Source: Gallionella sp.
GTDB lineage: Bacteria > Pseudomonadota > Gammaproteobacteria > Burkholderiales > Gallionellaceae
DNA: 64,000 nucleotides
Direction of reading: 5' to 3'
Assembly: GCA_028707275.1 (NCBI GenBank)
Contig: JAQTUP010000005.1
Span: 182,706 to 246,705 of the forward strand
Part shown: one piece after another, positions 47,501 to 57,774 of the stretch
Position numbering within the stretch: position 1 is the first letter of the stretch
How the letters are laid out: each line of letters opens with the position of its first letter
Position numbers and translations under genes: made by a program
The notes under the pieces: generated by a model
Told to the model about the DNA's origin: nothing
Database searches by the model: none
The model's input: the letters and a program-made list of their open reading frames with translations, nothing else

Positions 47501-48616
47501 TTAATTGTCATAATGTATCATGAGCACATCCTCGGCAGGCTTGCCTCTGGCGGTAAAGTCATCGCTCGAAGAGCCGCCCGGTGTAGGTTTGACTGTCCAT
47601 ACCCACCAGAAGACCCCGCGCCACCATTTTTGATCCTGGAATGCATCAAACACGGCGCGATAGCAATTGGCCTGCTCTTCGAATTCAATAGTGTGCTCTT
47701 TTACCTGCCAGGGCGAGCGATTTGTACCGACCAGGCTCTCGTAGCCGATTTCTGTCAGAATGACCGGCAGCCCCCATTTTTTCGACAACTTGTCCAGCCG
47801 CGATACGATGGGCGTCCATGCACGGGTTATCTGGGCGAGTGTCGGGTGATCGGTGTGTGTGAGCGGGTAATAGGCGTCGATACCGATTGCGTCCAGTGCA
47901 TTCCACCAGTTGATGTTAAATTCCTCGCCGAGGTGGTGTGCGGCATAGGTCAGCGGGCCGTTGTAGTTTTTTCGCACAGCCTTGATGATTTTTCGCCATT
48001 CTCCCGAGCGAGTGGTGGTGCCCTCCAGCTCTGTTCCGATCACAAAGTAGTCCGCTTCCGTATTTTGTGCGAGTGCTGCGTAATGGGTGATGAATGCGCT
48101 GTAACTTTTGAACCATGCCACCCATTCAGCTTCATTGTTTCCGGATCCGATCTCTCCGCGCCAGTGTCTGGCATCATCTGACAGGTCAATATGGGGCTTT
48201 AGCATGACTCGCAGCCCCGCACGATGAGCATACTGAATCACATGAATCAAGTCGGCGTCTGTCGGCGTCGATGATTCGGGCGTGCACTGAATGCGGGTGG
48301 AATGGATCTTTTCCTGATAACAGGTCACGACAATCGCAATCCAGTTGACGCCCAATGGAACGATCGATTGAGTGAGGGTTCTGTCCGATGCCGCACTCGA
48401 ATATTCCCCGTGCCACCATGAGGCATAGGCGATGCCTTTTTGAAACGCAGACATTGGAGATAACGGCCGGGTTATAGTGATTTCGGGTGCAACATCCGCG
48501 ACGGGAGCTTCCCGTTTTGTGATGTCGCTGTCGGCGGTCATCAAAGAGAATACAAGACAAGCTGTCAGCACGCGCAGAATGCTGTTGCGACTCACGGTGC
48601 TTTCACTTTGAGGCAA
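47501..48616 (-). CDS. GH113-like glycoside hydrolase
   Basis: The 371-residue TIM-barrel protein has a hydrophobic N-terminal export segment (about 12-28) and the GH113-type pattern GIAYASWWHGEY, VMLKPHIDLSD, an acid/base Glu in YFVIGTELEGT (E196) and the nucleophile Glu in VILTEIGYES (E289). GH113 members act on beta-mannan or related glycans. It is probably periplasmic or surface-exposed and cotranscribed with SUMF1 lipoprotein copy A. Substrate is not known. Confidence 0.75.
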   Translation of the reverse strand: MPQSESTVSRNSILRVLTACLVFSLMTADSDITKREAPVADVAPEITITRPLSPMSAFQKGIAYASWWHGEYSSAASDRTLTQSIVPLGVNWIAIVVTCYQEKIHSTRIQCTPESSTPTDADLIHVIQYAHRAGLRVMLKPHIDLSDDARHWRGEIGSGNNEAEWVAWFKSYSAFITHYAALAQNTEADYFVIGTELEGTTTRSGEWRKIIKAVRKNYNGPLTYAAHHLGEEFNINWWNALDAIGIDAYYPLTHTDHPTLAQITRAWTPIVSRLDKLSKKWGLPVILTEIGYESLVGTNRSPWQVKEHTIEFEEQANCYRAVFDAFQDQKWWRGVFWWVWTVKPTPGGSSSDDFTARGKPAEDVLMIHYDN

Positions 48617-48970
48617 GCCCTTCCTTGATAATTACTCGTCTTGTAAACAGCCTGTATCTGCCATGTCCCTCCAAACCCTCATCACCGCTGACTTTGGATG
48701 GCATCGCTGGCCGGTGATGAAATGCGTTTGCGGGCTTTACTTGCAGACTTAATCGGATTTTCCTGAGGAGGTTATAAGCATTTGTTGACCGGCGTCAAGC
48801 GCAATTTTCAATGCCAGAGCAAAGCCTGGAAGGCCGCTTGCTTGATCGAGAGTCCTGTTTGATTCACAGCACGAGAAATAACTCTATAATCACTCTGCGC
48901 GATCTGCGGGGCGCGGGCAGCGTGTCCTTGCGAACGCCTCTGTACGAGGCGTGATACCGAAAGAGAGCCT
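48617..48970. other. Divergent promoter region
   Basis: These 354 bp separate the leftward glycosidase gene from the rightward kinase gene and have no gene. One inverted repeat, CATCACCG (48680-48687) / CGGTGATG (48712-48719), could be a hairpin or binding site. No clear promoter boxes seen. Confidence 0.4.
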
Positions 48971-51900
48971 GTGACGGCAGATATGACGAAAAGGGCAGGG
49001 ATGAACCCGAAGCATGATTTTTCCGTAACCACACACAGACTGGCGTCTTTGGTCGCGCTGTTGTCAGTCGTCACCGGATTACTGGTGTTAGTCGGCTGGT
49101 CTTTTAATATTTCTGTATTGAAGAGCCTGTCGCCTGCCTGGGTTGCCATGAAGGCGAACACGGCTGTCTGCTTTGTTCTGACCGGCATCGCGCTGTTTTT
49201 AGCCGCGTCGTTCGGTTCACAACGCCCGGTGGCATTGTCTCTCATCGCTCAGCTTTGCAGCATGCTTGTCGGTCTGCTCGGCGTTTTGACCATGAGTGAG
49301 TATGCGCTCGACTGGAATATGGGCATCGATCAGTGGCTGTTTCAGGAGGCCGCCGGTACGGTGGGTACATCCCATTCGGGGCGGATGGCGCCGGATGCCG
49401 CCCTGTGTTTTTCCATGCTGGCGGCGGCATTGTGGTTAATTTGCAGCTCGTTCAGAAAACGCTGGAATATTATTGCGTCGGTGAGTCTGGGTATGCTGGT
49501 GCTTACCCTTGCGCTGACCTCAATGACATCCTATCTTCTGCAAGACTCAGGTATTTTTGGCTGGTTTGGCTTCACCCACATGGCCATACATAGCGCCGTA
49601 CTGCTTGTCATGTTGGGTTCTGCCGTCATTGCAATCAGCTGGCGTGCTGGTGTTTTGTCATGGTCGCTGCAATCCAGGCTGACATTTTTTACGCTGTTTA
49701 TTTTATTGCTGAGTTTGTGGTCGCTGACTGCCTTTTCCAGCCGGATGCTGTATCACGATTTGCAGCGGCAGTTGAGTGAGCAGCAGCTCTCGACTGTTTC
49801 AATCATGGCCGCAGATATTGACGGTGAACTGAACGACCGTTTGCTGGCACTGGAGGACGTCTCGGGCGGCATCAGCCCGACTACGCTTGGCAATGCTCAG
49901 GCGATACAGGACTATCTGGAGGGGCTGGAAATACTGCAAAGAATGTTCAACGGCGGGGTTTTTGCCACGCGGGTTGACGGCACGGCGACAGCCTCCGTTC
50001 CGCTCTCGGCCAGACGGGTGGGCGTCAATTACATGGAAAGAGACCATGTGAAAACAGCTATCAGAGAAGGAAAGTCCACGGTCAGCCAACCTGTTCTGGG
50101 CAAGATGCTGCATTCTCCGGTGATTTCCATGGCCGTTCCTATCCGCGACAGACAGGGGCGCGTGATCGGTTCACTGGTCGGGGTGACTGACCTGAATGCG
50201 CCCAATTTCCTGGACAAGGTCACGGAAAATTATTACGGCAAGACCGGCGGCTATATGCTGGTCGCTGCACGGTATCGCATGATTGTGACCGCGACTGACA
50301 AGAACAGCATTATGCAGCCACTTCCTGCGGCAGGCGTCAACCCGATCATAGACCGCCAGGTGGCGGGCTATGAAGGGTCAGATATTTACTTCGATGAGTC
50401 TGGCCAGTCCGTGTTGGCCTCGGTCAAGGCGATACCCGCAGCGGCCTGGTATGTGCTGGTTTCACTCCCCACTCAGGAGGCTTTTGCCTCTATTTACGAG
50501 ATGCAAAAGCGCATGCTGTCAGCTGCGCTGATACTTGCCGTGTTGATGATCGCGCTGACCTGGTGGATGTTAAAACGCCAGATGTCTCCGATATTCGAGG
50601 CCATAGAAACGCTCGCCAGTCTGGCAAATTCAGACCAGACACCGCAGGCTTTACCCGTCGTTAAACAGGACGAAATAGGTAGGCTGATCAGCGGGTTCAA
50701 CAGTCTGCTCAAAACACTGGGACTCAGGGAGAGCGCTTTACGCGAGAGCGAAAATCGCTACCGTTCTTTGGCCGATTCAGGTCAGGCGTTGATCCGGACT
50801 TCGGGCACAGACAAGCTGAGCAATGACTTCAATCAGGTCTGGCTGAGCTTTACCGGTCGGGCGCGCGAGCAGGAGATGGGCAATGGCTGGGCGATGGGTA
50901 TACATCCGGACGATGCTCAGCATTTTCTGGAGGTGTATGCGTCAGCTTTTGACCGGCGCGAAAAATTCAGTCTGGATTACCGCCTGCGCCGTTTTGACGG
51001 GGAATATCGCTGGGTACAGGATGATGGCTGCCCGCGCTATGACAGCAGCGGCGAATTTTTGGGTTACATCAGTTATTGCCTGGATATTACCGAACGTAAA
51101 AATGCCGAAGATCAGTTACGCCAGCTTTCGCTGGCGGTGGAACAAAGTTCGGAAAGCGTCGTTATTACCGACATTAACGCCAATATCGTGTATGTGAACA
51201 AAGCCTTTGTGCTGGCGACAGGCTACAGCCACGACGAGGTGACCGGGCAGAATTCGCGTATGCTTCATTCAGGGAAGACGCCGCCGGAGACTTATGTTGA
51301 TATGTGGAATACCCTGAAACAGGGGCTGGCGTGGAAGGGCATGTTTTACAACCGGAAAAAGGATGGCAGCGAATATATCGAATTTGCCATCATCACGCCG
51401 ATGCGTCAGCCGGATGGCACTATCAGCAACTATGTGGCCGTCAAGGAAGATATCACGGAGAGAAAAAAAATGGGCGCAGAGCTGGACCGGCATCGCCACC
51501 ATCTGGAAGAGCTGGTTTTACAGCGCACCCAGGAGCTGCTCGCGGCAAGGCAGCAGGCTGATGCGGCCAACGAGGCCAAGAGTATCTTGCTGGCGGTCAT
51601 GCATCATGAGATAAGAACTCCTGCGAACATCATCATCAAACTCAACCAGTTGATGCGGCGAGCCGGTGCGACGCCTGAGCAAATGGTGCATCTGGATGAA
51701 ATCGACAGCGCCGGTCGGCATCTGCTGGCGATGATCAACGATATTCCGGATCTGAATAATACCGGGTGGTTGAATCTGGAAAACACGGATTTTAGCCTCA
51801 TGGATATTCTAGACGATGTCATGTCCGTGATCGGTGATGCTGCACGCAACCGGGGCGTGCGTATCGAAGCGGATGCCGTTGACTGCCGACTGCTGGGTGA

Positions 51901-52264
51901 TCGGGCGCGGCTGAGCCAGGCGATGCTCAACTATGCCAGCAACGCACTCAGGGTGATTCAAACAGGCAGTATCTTTCTGCGCGCCCGGGTGCTCGAAGAA
52001 AATGACGATGAATTGCTGGTGCGTTTCGAGGTCACCGACACGGGCATTGAACCTGACAGAATCGAACGCCTGTCCCGTGTTTTCGATCAGGCAGATACCT
52101 CGCGTCGGGCGGGTGAAACAGGCTCGGGATTGTTGGTGACCCGGCGTCTGGCGCAATTGATGGGAGGGGAGGTCGGCGTCGACAGTACGCCTCAGACGGG
52201 CAGCACCTTGTGGTTCACCGCACGTCTGAGACACGGCCGGGAAATCGTGACCCAAACGCCATGA
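48971..52264 (+). CDS. Membrane sensor histidine kinase with degenerate ATP site
   Basis: The 1097-residue protein has several N-terminal membrane helices (about residues 25-245), a dCache-like periplasmic sensor region (about 265-510) closed by another helix, a HAMP-like linker, two PAS/PAC domains (about 600-720 and 725-845), a coiled segment, and a kinase core. The phospho-acceptor H-box is HHEIRTP (His 879), but flanking residues differ from the usual form. The G1 box reads DTGIEPDRI instead of DxGxGI and the G2 box GSGLLVT instead of GTGLGL, so ATP binding may be impaired. The start is a GTG with AAAGAGAG upstream. No receiver domain. Its stop overlaps SUMF1 copy B by four bases. Confidence 0.85.
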   Translation: MTADMTKRAGMNPKHDFSVTTHRLASLVALLSVVTGLLVLVGWSFNISVLKSLSPAWVAMKANTAVCFVLTGIALFLAASFGSQRPVALSLIAQLCSMLVGLLGVLTMSEYALDWNMGIDQWLFQEAAGTVGTSHSGRMAPDAALCFSMLAAALWLICSSFRKRWNIIASVSLGMLVLTLALTSMTSYLLQDSGIFGWFGFTHMAIHSAVLLVMLGSAVIAISWRAGVLSWSLQSRLTFFTLFILLLSLWSLTAFSSRMLYHDLQRQLSEQQLSTVSIMAADIDGELNDRLLALEDVSGGISPTTLGNAQAIQDYLEGLEILQRMFNGGVFATRVDGTATASVPLSARRVGVNYMERDHVKTAIREGKSTVSQPVLGKMLHSPVISMAVPIRDRQGRVIGSLVGVTDLNAPNFLDKVTENYYGKTGGYMLVAARYRMIVTATDKNSIMQPLPAAGVNPIIDRQVAGYEGSDIYFDESGQSVLASVKAIPAAAWYVLVSLPTQEAFASIYEMQKRMLSAALILAVLMIALTWWMLKRQMSPIFEAIETLASLANSDQTPQALPVVKQDEIGRLISGFNSLLKTLGLRESALRESENRYRSLADSGQALIRTSGTDKLSNDFNQVWLSFTGRAREQEMGNGWAMGIHPDDAQHFLEVYASAFDRREKFSLDYRLRRFDGEYRWVQDDGCPRYDSSGEFLGYISYCLDITERKNAEDQLRQLSLAVEQSSESVVITDINANIVYVNKAFVLATGYSHDEVTGQNSRMLHSGKTPPETYVDMWNTLKQGLAWKGMFYNRKKDGSEYIEFAIITPMRQPDGTISNYVAVKEDITERKKMGAELDRHRHHLEELVLQRTQELLAARQQADAANEAKSILLAVMHHEIRTPANIIIKLNQLMRRAGATPEQMVHLDEIDSAGRHLLAMINDIPDLNNTGWLNLENTDFSLMDILDDVMSVIGDAARNRGVRIEADAVDCRLLGDRARLSQAMLNYASNALRVIQTGSIFLRARVLEENDDELLVRFEVTDTGIEPDRIERLSRVFDQADTSRRAGETGSGLLVTRRLAQLMGGEVGVDSTPQTGSTLWFTARLRHGREIVTQTP

Positions 52265-52902
52265 AGAAATTGATTTTGTTCGCAGCGATATGCCTGCCGC
52301 TTCAGGCGTGCGTCAGGGAGGATAAAGGTCAGGCCGGGCAAGTCGCGCCGAGTATCCCGCAGATGGTCAGTATCCCCGGCCAACCTTACGAGATCGGCAA
52401 ATATGAGGTGACCCAGGCCGAATGGCTTTCGGTGATGGGCGACAATCCCAGCGAATTCAAGCACTGCGGTAAGACCTGCCCGGTGGAGAGAGTGAGCTGG
52501 AACGATGTTCAGGAATATCTCCGTAAGCTTAACGGGCAAACCGGCAGGCAATATCGCCTGCCGACAGAAGCTGAATGGGAATACGCATGCTTTGGCGGCG
52601 CCAGATCCGACTACTGTGGCGGCAACACGCTGGATACTCTGGCCTGGTTCAGCGGCAACAGCGGCAATACCACTCATCCTGCGGGTCAGAGGCAGGCCAA
52701 TGGTTATGGCCTGTATGACATGAGCGGCAATGTGTGGGAATGGATGCAGGATTGTGCTGACAGCAGTTGTGCCGCGCGAGCGTTGCGCGGCGGTTCGTGG
52801 TTCAGTTACCCGAAATTTTTGCGCGCCGCCAATCGCTATTACGATGCGCCCGGCTATCGGTTCAATCTCACCGGGTTCCGGCTGGCCAGAACGCTGCCGT
52901 GA
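52261..52902 (+). CDS. Formylglycine-enzyme-like (SUMF1) lipoprotein, copy B
   Basis: The 213-residue paralogue of the protein at 46809 is on the opposite strand. It has a lipoprotein signal ending in LPLQAC (Cys about 17) and the same SUMF1 blocks (EIGKYEVTQAEWLSVMG, RLPTEAEWEYAC, GLYDMSGNVWEW, ALRGGSWFSYP), again without the catalytic cysteines of formylglycine enzymes. Its ATG overlaps the kinase stop, so the two are translationally coupled. This suggests that it works with the kinase, perhaps as a periplasmic or outer-membrane sensor partner. Confidence 0.85.
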   Translation: MKKLILFAAICLPLQACVREDKGQAGQVAPSIPQMVSIPGQPYEIGKYEVTQAEWLSVMGDNPSEFKHCGKTCPVERVSWNDVQEYLRKLNGQTGRQYRLPTEAEWEYACFGGARSDYCGGNTLDTLAWFSGNSGNTTHPAGQRQANGYGLYDMSGNVWEWMQDCADSSCAARALRGGSWFSYPKFLRAANRYYDAPGYRFNLTGFRLARTLP

Positions 52903-52914
52903 ATGCGGTGTTGC

Positions 52915-55608
52915 CTACCAGGTGAGCCAGCGCAGCACGAAGCGATTTTCCTGCCTGATAAAATAGCGCCTTAACTCGTCGCCCAATAAAATTGTGACCG
53001 CAAAAGGGAGGCCCAGCGAGGCTTCAAACCAGCCTATCGGCGCTGTGCCGAAGAAGGGTTGCAAGAGCGGCGCATGTGAAATGGCCAGCACGACCGCTAA
53101 TTCGGCGATGATGCCTGCCCAGATCAGTTTGTTGGTGAAGATACCGACGGAGAGGATGCTTTGCCGCCGGGTGCGACAAATCAATACATTGGCTACCTGA
53201 CAGATGACGACGGCTGCGAAAAACGAGGTGACGGCCGTCTTGTAGAGTATCGCCGATTCGGGCAAGGCGGCGCCCCATATCCAGCCGCCCTGGTGCAGCA
53301 CCACAAAGAAGGCGAAGAAGCCGGCCGCTGTCTGTAGCATGCCGATAATGCCGTAACTCATGCCCAGCATTGCCGCCGTGAGCAATCTTTCATCGCGCCT
53401 TCGGGGCGGTTGTTTCATCACGTCCACTTCCGGCGGCTCGCGCCCCAATCCCAGCGCGGGTAACAAATCCGTGCCCAGATCAATGGTCAGGATCAGCACG
53501 ACCGAAAGCGCCAGGGGGGCGCCCAGCACCACGAAGGCGATAAAGGGTAATAACTCGGGCACATTGCTGGTCAGCACGTAGGCGATAAACTTTTTGATAT
53601 TGGAAAATACCGTGCGACCTTCTTCGATGGCGTTCACGATGGTGGCGAAATTGTCATCCATCAGCACCATGTCGGCCGCTTCCTTGGCCACTTCAGTGCC
53701 GGACAGGCCCATCGCCACCCCCATGTCCGCATTTTTCAGCGCCGGGGCATCGTTCACGCCGTCCCCCGTCACGGTGACGATCTGCCCCTTCTTTTGTAAC
53801 GCCTTGACGATCTGGAGTTTTTGCATGGGAGCTGCGCGGGCAAATACCAGTTCTCGGCTGTCGAGCAACACCGATAGCTCCTGCTCGCTCATGGCCTGCA
53901 ATTGCGTGCCGATAACGACGTGACCGTCACCGGTATAAAGCCCGACTTGTCGGGCAATCGATTCGGCAGTGATATGATAATCGCCGGTAATCATGAACAC
54001 CCTGATTCCGGCCGTTCTGCACTTGTCGATCGCGTCCGATATTTCCGGGCGCGGCGGATCGAGCATCCCGACCAGTCCCAGATAAACGAATCCCTCCTCA
54101 CCCGCGTCAGGCGTGTCGGTCTCTTTAAAAGCCAGTGCCAGTACGCGTTCTCCCCGGGCTGCCAGCAGCTCGTAGGTATCCTGCGCATGTTGCCGGGCCT
54201 GAGTGTCGAAGGCCGCGCGCATCCCCTGATGTCGGCTGTGCGTACATTTGCTGAAGACGACTTCAGGCGCGCCTTTCATATAGGCGATCATGCCGGGGCC
54301 GTCAGGCCTGCTGTGAACGGTAATCATCCTGCGTGTCGCCGAGTCGAAAGGGCTTTCGTGGATACGCGGGAAGCTTTCTTGCAGCTCGGTGCAGGGCTTC
54401 ATGTGCCGGGCAAATACCAGCAAGGCGCCCTCGGTCGGGTCTCCTTGCCAGGATTGTTTTGACAGGCGTGCGTTATTGCACAGGACTATGGCCGCCCAGG
54501 CCTGGGCAAAACCATCGGCCTGGGCGAGCGCGCTCTGATACGCCGACCAGATGCGCGCGCCCAGCACCAGCGTGGAGACTTTCATCTTGTTCTGGGTAAT
54601 GGTTCCGGTCTTGTCGGTGCAGATCACCGTGGTCGAACCCAGTGTCTCGACCGCTTCGAGATTTCTGATCAGCGCTTTTTTAGCCGCCATGCGTCGGGAC
54701 GCCATGCTCAGCGCCAGCGTGACGGTAGGCAGCAGCCCCTCGGGGACATTCGCCACGATGATGCCGATGGCGAAAATCAGGCTGCCGATCAGCGGATTGC
54801 CCAGCAGGATGCTGAGTATGAACAGCAGCAGGCCCAGGGTGATGGCAATGCCGGAAATAATGCGGATGAAATGCTTTAACTCGCGGCGGATGGGGGTTTC
54901 GACAGGATCCGCCTCCTTGGTGAGCTGGACTATCCTGCCAATTTGCGTATTCATGCCGGTGGCATAAACCAGTGCACGGCCATTGCCGCTTTGCACCAGC
55001 GTGCCGGAAAATACCATGTTGCGGCTCTCCAGCAGGTTCTCGTGCGTGCAATTCAGATTGCGCAGTTGCGGCTCGCTCTCGCCGGTGAGCGAGGAGTGAT
55101 CGACCTTGAGCTGGTTGACTTCGATGAGTCGTCCGTCGGCAGGAACCCGGTCGCCTTCTTCGAGCAGAATGACGTCCCCCGGCACTAAAAGATGCGCGTC
55201 TATGCGCTGTACCTGAGCGTCGCGCAGCACGGAAATCATTTGCGGCAACATGTCGCGGAAACTCTCCATGATCCGCTCGCTCTCATTTTCCTGAATGTAG
55301 GTAAACAGGGCATTGATGACGACCACCAGCAGCAGCGCGACTCCGATGTAAAAGTTACCTTCGCCGGGCTTCAGATAGTCGGCGAAGAAAGCCAGGGAGG
55401 AGCCCGTGATGAGCAGCAGGGCAAAAAGATTGGTGAACTGGCGGAGAAACTTGACGATTTCAGGAGTGTCTTTGCGGGCGCGCAGTTCGTTGCTGCCGAA
55501 TTCGGATCGACGCTGGGCGGCAATTGTGCGGCTCAACCCGGTACTGGTGCAATCCAGTTTTTTTTCCAGTTCGGCAAGCGGGAGCTTGTGCGGGTCGGCG
55601 ATGAGCAT
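52915..55608 (-). CDS. P-type cation-transporting ATPase (P2 type)
   Basis: The 897-residue membrane pump has an N-terminal cation-ATPase domain, the actuator TGES loop (175-178), the M4 motif VPEGLL (about 288-293), the phosphorylated Asp332 in DKTGT, and the hinge GDGVNDAPALKNADMG. About ten membrane helices. The PEGLL form of M4 is shared by Ca2+- and Na+/K+-type P2 ATPases; the ion cannot be assigned. It starts immediately after the AsmA-like gene on the same strand. Confidence 0.9.
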   Translation of the reverse strand: MLIADPHKLPLAELEKKLDCTSTGLSRTIAAQRRSEFGSNELRARKDTPEIVKFLRQFTNLFALLLITGSSLAFFADYLKPGEGNFYIGVALLLVVVINALFTYIQENESERIMESFRDMLPQMISVLRDAQVQRIDAHLLVPGDVILLEEGDRVPADGRLIEVNQLKVDHSSLTGESEPQLRNLNCTHENLLESRNMVFSGTLVQSGNGRALVYATGMNTQIGRIVQLTKEADPVETPIRRELKHFIRIISGIAITLGLLLFILSILLGNPLIGSLIFAIGIIVANVPEGLLPTVTLALSMASRRMAAKKALIRNLEAVETLGSTTVICTDKTGTITQNKMKVSTLVLGARIWSAYQSALAQADGFAQAWAAIVLCNNARLSKQSWQGDPTEGALLVFARHMKPCTELQESFPRIHESPFDSATRRMITVHSRPDGPGMIAYMKGAPEVVFSKCTHSRHQGMRAAFDTQARQHAQDTYELLAARGERVLALAFKETDTPDAGEEGFVYLGLVGMLDPPRPEISDAIDKCRTAGIRVFMITGDYHITAESIARQVGLYTGDGHVVIGTQLQAMSEQELSVLLDSRELVFARAAPMQKLQIVKALQKKGQIVTVTGDGVNDAPALKNADMGVAMGLSGTEVAKEAADMVLMDDNFATIVNAIEEGRTVFSNIKKFIAYVLTSNVPELLPFIAFVVLGAPLALSVVLILTIDLGTDLLPALGLGREPPEVDVMKQPPRRRDERLLTAAMLGMSYGIIGMLQTAAGFFAFFVVLHQGGWIWGAALPESAILYKTAVTSFFAAVVICQVANVLICRTRRQSILSVGIFTNKLIWAGIIAELAVVLAISHAPLLQPFFGTAPIGWFEASLGLPFAVTILLGDELRRYFIRQENRFVLRWLTW

Positions 55609-55609
55609 T

Positions 55610-57646
55610 TTACTTAGCCCCGGGGTGGTAAGTCTCGCCGGGGGGAGGCGCTACCGGTTTGATGCGGGCATCTGCCAGCAGCCTTGCACAGTCACTAGCG
55701 GCGCCCGGTCCCGTGTTGATCAGGGGGATCAGTGCCGCGAAGGGTGCAAAGGCGGCCAGCGCGATGGCGCTGCCGGTTTTCATCGCCAGTACCCCCTTGT
55801 CTGCATTCACGCGAGGATGCTTGAAACTGCCGCGCACATACAGAGGCGCCCTGAGCGAAAACACGCGCAGCCCCCGGCTCACGGGTATGATGGTCAACGC
55901 CAGTTGCTCCTGTGCCAGATCGATTTTGCCGCGTACATTGAGAATCGCATCCTTGGTATCAATGATGAAGCTGCGTGTCTGTATCACTCCGTTGACAACA
56001 CTCAGCTCAGTCGCCATGCAATTGAGTCTGACCGGCTTGTCTCCGAACAGATTGCTGAGAATGACGTTGCCGATGTTCAGGCCTATTTCTTCGAGCAAAA
56101 GCTTGCTGACGGTGCCCCGGTTGATGAGCAGTTTGATTTCACCGTTGGATGCGGCGAGCAGACGGGCGATGGAGTCGCCGACCGCCGACAAGGTGGCGTC
56201 GCCGTTGATTTCACCGACACTCGCGCTGATCGGTTGCAAGGTAGGAAACAGCTTTTTCAACTGCAAATGACGGGCGGCTACTTTCATTCTGGCCTTGATC
56301 GCATTTCTGCCCGATTTGCCGCTCCCGTCCAGCGTGATATCCGCAGCAAGATTGCCCCCTGCCATATCAAAGTTCAGCGGCGTCAAAGACAGCACGCCGT
56401 CCTGCAAATGTATGTTGGTCGTCAGTTTGTTGATGGGCAAGGCTTCGTTGCGAACAATTCTGTCTGCGCTGAATTTGATGTTGGCGTCGACGCTCAGCCA
56501 GCGTTCGGTCTTGAACGGTTCGACGGGCAACACCTTGTTCGCCGACTGGCGGGTAACCGCGCCGCGCCTGGCATGGCTTGCGTCCGAGTCAGCGCCTATC
56601 AGTGGCGCCAGATCCGAAAAGTGTAATACCCTTGAGGTAATGACTCCGGATAACAGGGCGCGCGGCTGTCTTGACTGATAGTCCATGCTGCCTGCAATAT
56701 CGCTTTTGCCGATGCGGCCGCTGAATGCTTCATAAATCCAGCGACTCCCCTTGGGCGATAAGGTGCCGATCAGATGGCCGCTGGTTGAATAGGCCGACGT
56801 CTCCGGAAAATAGATGCCGCTGATGGCATACAGATGAGCCAGGTTTGCGCCTGACACGTTCAGCCGCATATCGACTGCCGCCAGATCATAGGGCTTGGTC
56901 AGTACGCCTCCGACTGAGATGACGGTTTTGCCGATCTTAAGATGCGCGTCGACCGGGTAGGGGGTCGCCTCGTCCTGCAAAGATAATACGCCGCCGGCGC
57001 GACCGTTGCCGCTGACGGTCTCCTTGTCCAGTTGTCCATGCACTTGCCATTTCACCCCGTAGATCGGGTCAGCGTCCAGCGTGTCGACATCGGCTGTCAC
57101 ATCGGCATGCCTGATGGCGTCGTTCAGATGAATCCGGCCCTGGGCGAAGACGATGCGGTGTAATTTCAGCTGCCACAGCGAGGGCGTATCGTCTTGCCTG
57201 AACGTCCAGTTGTTCCGGCCATCCTTGCGGCGTTGCAGGTGGATGGCGGGGGACTCAAGATGCAGGACGGGAATGTCGATATTTTTGCTCAGCAACGACC
57301 AGGGATTCAGGGCGAAGTCGATCTGTCCGATGCTTGCCGTATCATCCGGCAGCGTGCTCTTGTCGCCAGGCATCGCCGATGGATTTTTGAGGTGTATCTC
57401 ACGAGCCACGAAATGCGGCCAGGGAAGCATCCCGTGCCAGCCCTGCATCGACCCGGCAGCATGCTCCCAGGTCATGGACAGATCGCCCTCTATGACTAAC
57501 TTGCGTCCGAGTGCTTCGCTGGCGCGTGCGTTGAGCCACGGTTTGGCCCGGTTCCAGTCCAGATTGAGCAATATGGTCAGGGCGATGACGAAAATGAAGA
57601 TCAGCCCTGCTGCCACGCCCAGCGCGATGCGCAGTGATTTTTTCAT
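55610..57646 (-). CDS. AsmA-family protein
   Basis: The 678-residue protein has one N-terminal membrane anchor (IALGVAAGLIFIFVIALTILL, about 7-27) and a long beta-rich periplasmic part with the AsmA pattern (NRAKPWLNARASEALGRKLVIEGDLS near the start; repeated FSLRAPLYVRGSFKHPRVNAD near the end). AsmA-like proteins span the periplasm and are linked to lipid transport and outer-membrane assembly. Its gene lies directly upstream of the ATPase gene, with no gap. Confidence 0.88.
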   Translation of the reverse strand: MKKSLRIALGVAAGLIFIFVIALTILLNLDWNRAKPWLNARASEALGRKLVIEGDLSMTWEHAAGSMQGWHGMLPWPHFVAREIHLKNPSAMPGDKSTLPDDTASIGQIDFALNPWSLLSKNIDIPVLHLESPAIHLQRRKDGRNNWTFRQDDTPSLWQLKLHRIVFAQGRIHLNDAIRHADVTADVDTLDADPIYGVKWQVHGQLDKETVSGNGRAGGVLSLQDEATPYPVDAHLKIGKTVISVGGVLTKPYDLAAVDMRLNVSGANLAHLYAISGIYFPETSAYSTSGHLIGTLSPKGSRWIYEAFSGRIGKSDIAGSMDYQSRQPRALLSGVITSRVLHFSDLAPLIGADSDASHARRGAVTRQSANKVLPVEPFKTERWLSVDANIKFSADRIVRNEALPINKLTTNIHLQDGVLSLTPLNFDMAGGNLAADITLDGSGKSGRNAIKARMKVAARHLQLKKLFPTLQPISASVGEINGDATLSAVGDSIARLLAASNGEIKLLINRGTVSKLLLEEIGLNIGNVILSNLFGDKPVRLNCMATELSVVNGVIQTRSFIIDTKDAILNVRGKIDLAQEQLALTIIPVSRGLRVFSLRAPLYVRGSFKHPRVNADKGVLAMKTGSAIALAAFAPFAALIPLINTGPGAASDCARLLADARIKPVAPPPGETYHPGAK

Positions 57647-57774
57647 TGAATATCCGATGTCATGCGCTCCCGTGTTCCACCGCCGTCAGCCTATGACTGA
57701 CTGACTTTGCATTCTGTGCGCCGGACAACATAGCCGCAAGGTTGATCCGAATTGGGTATTCTTTGGGGGGGGCT

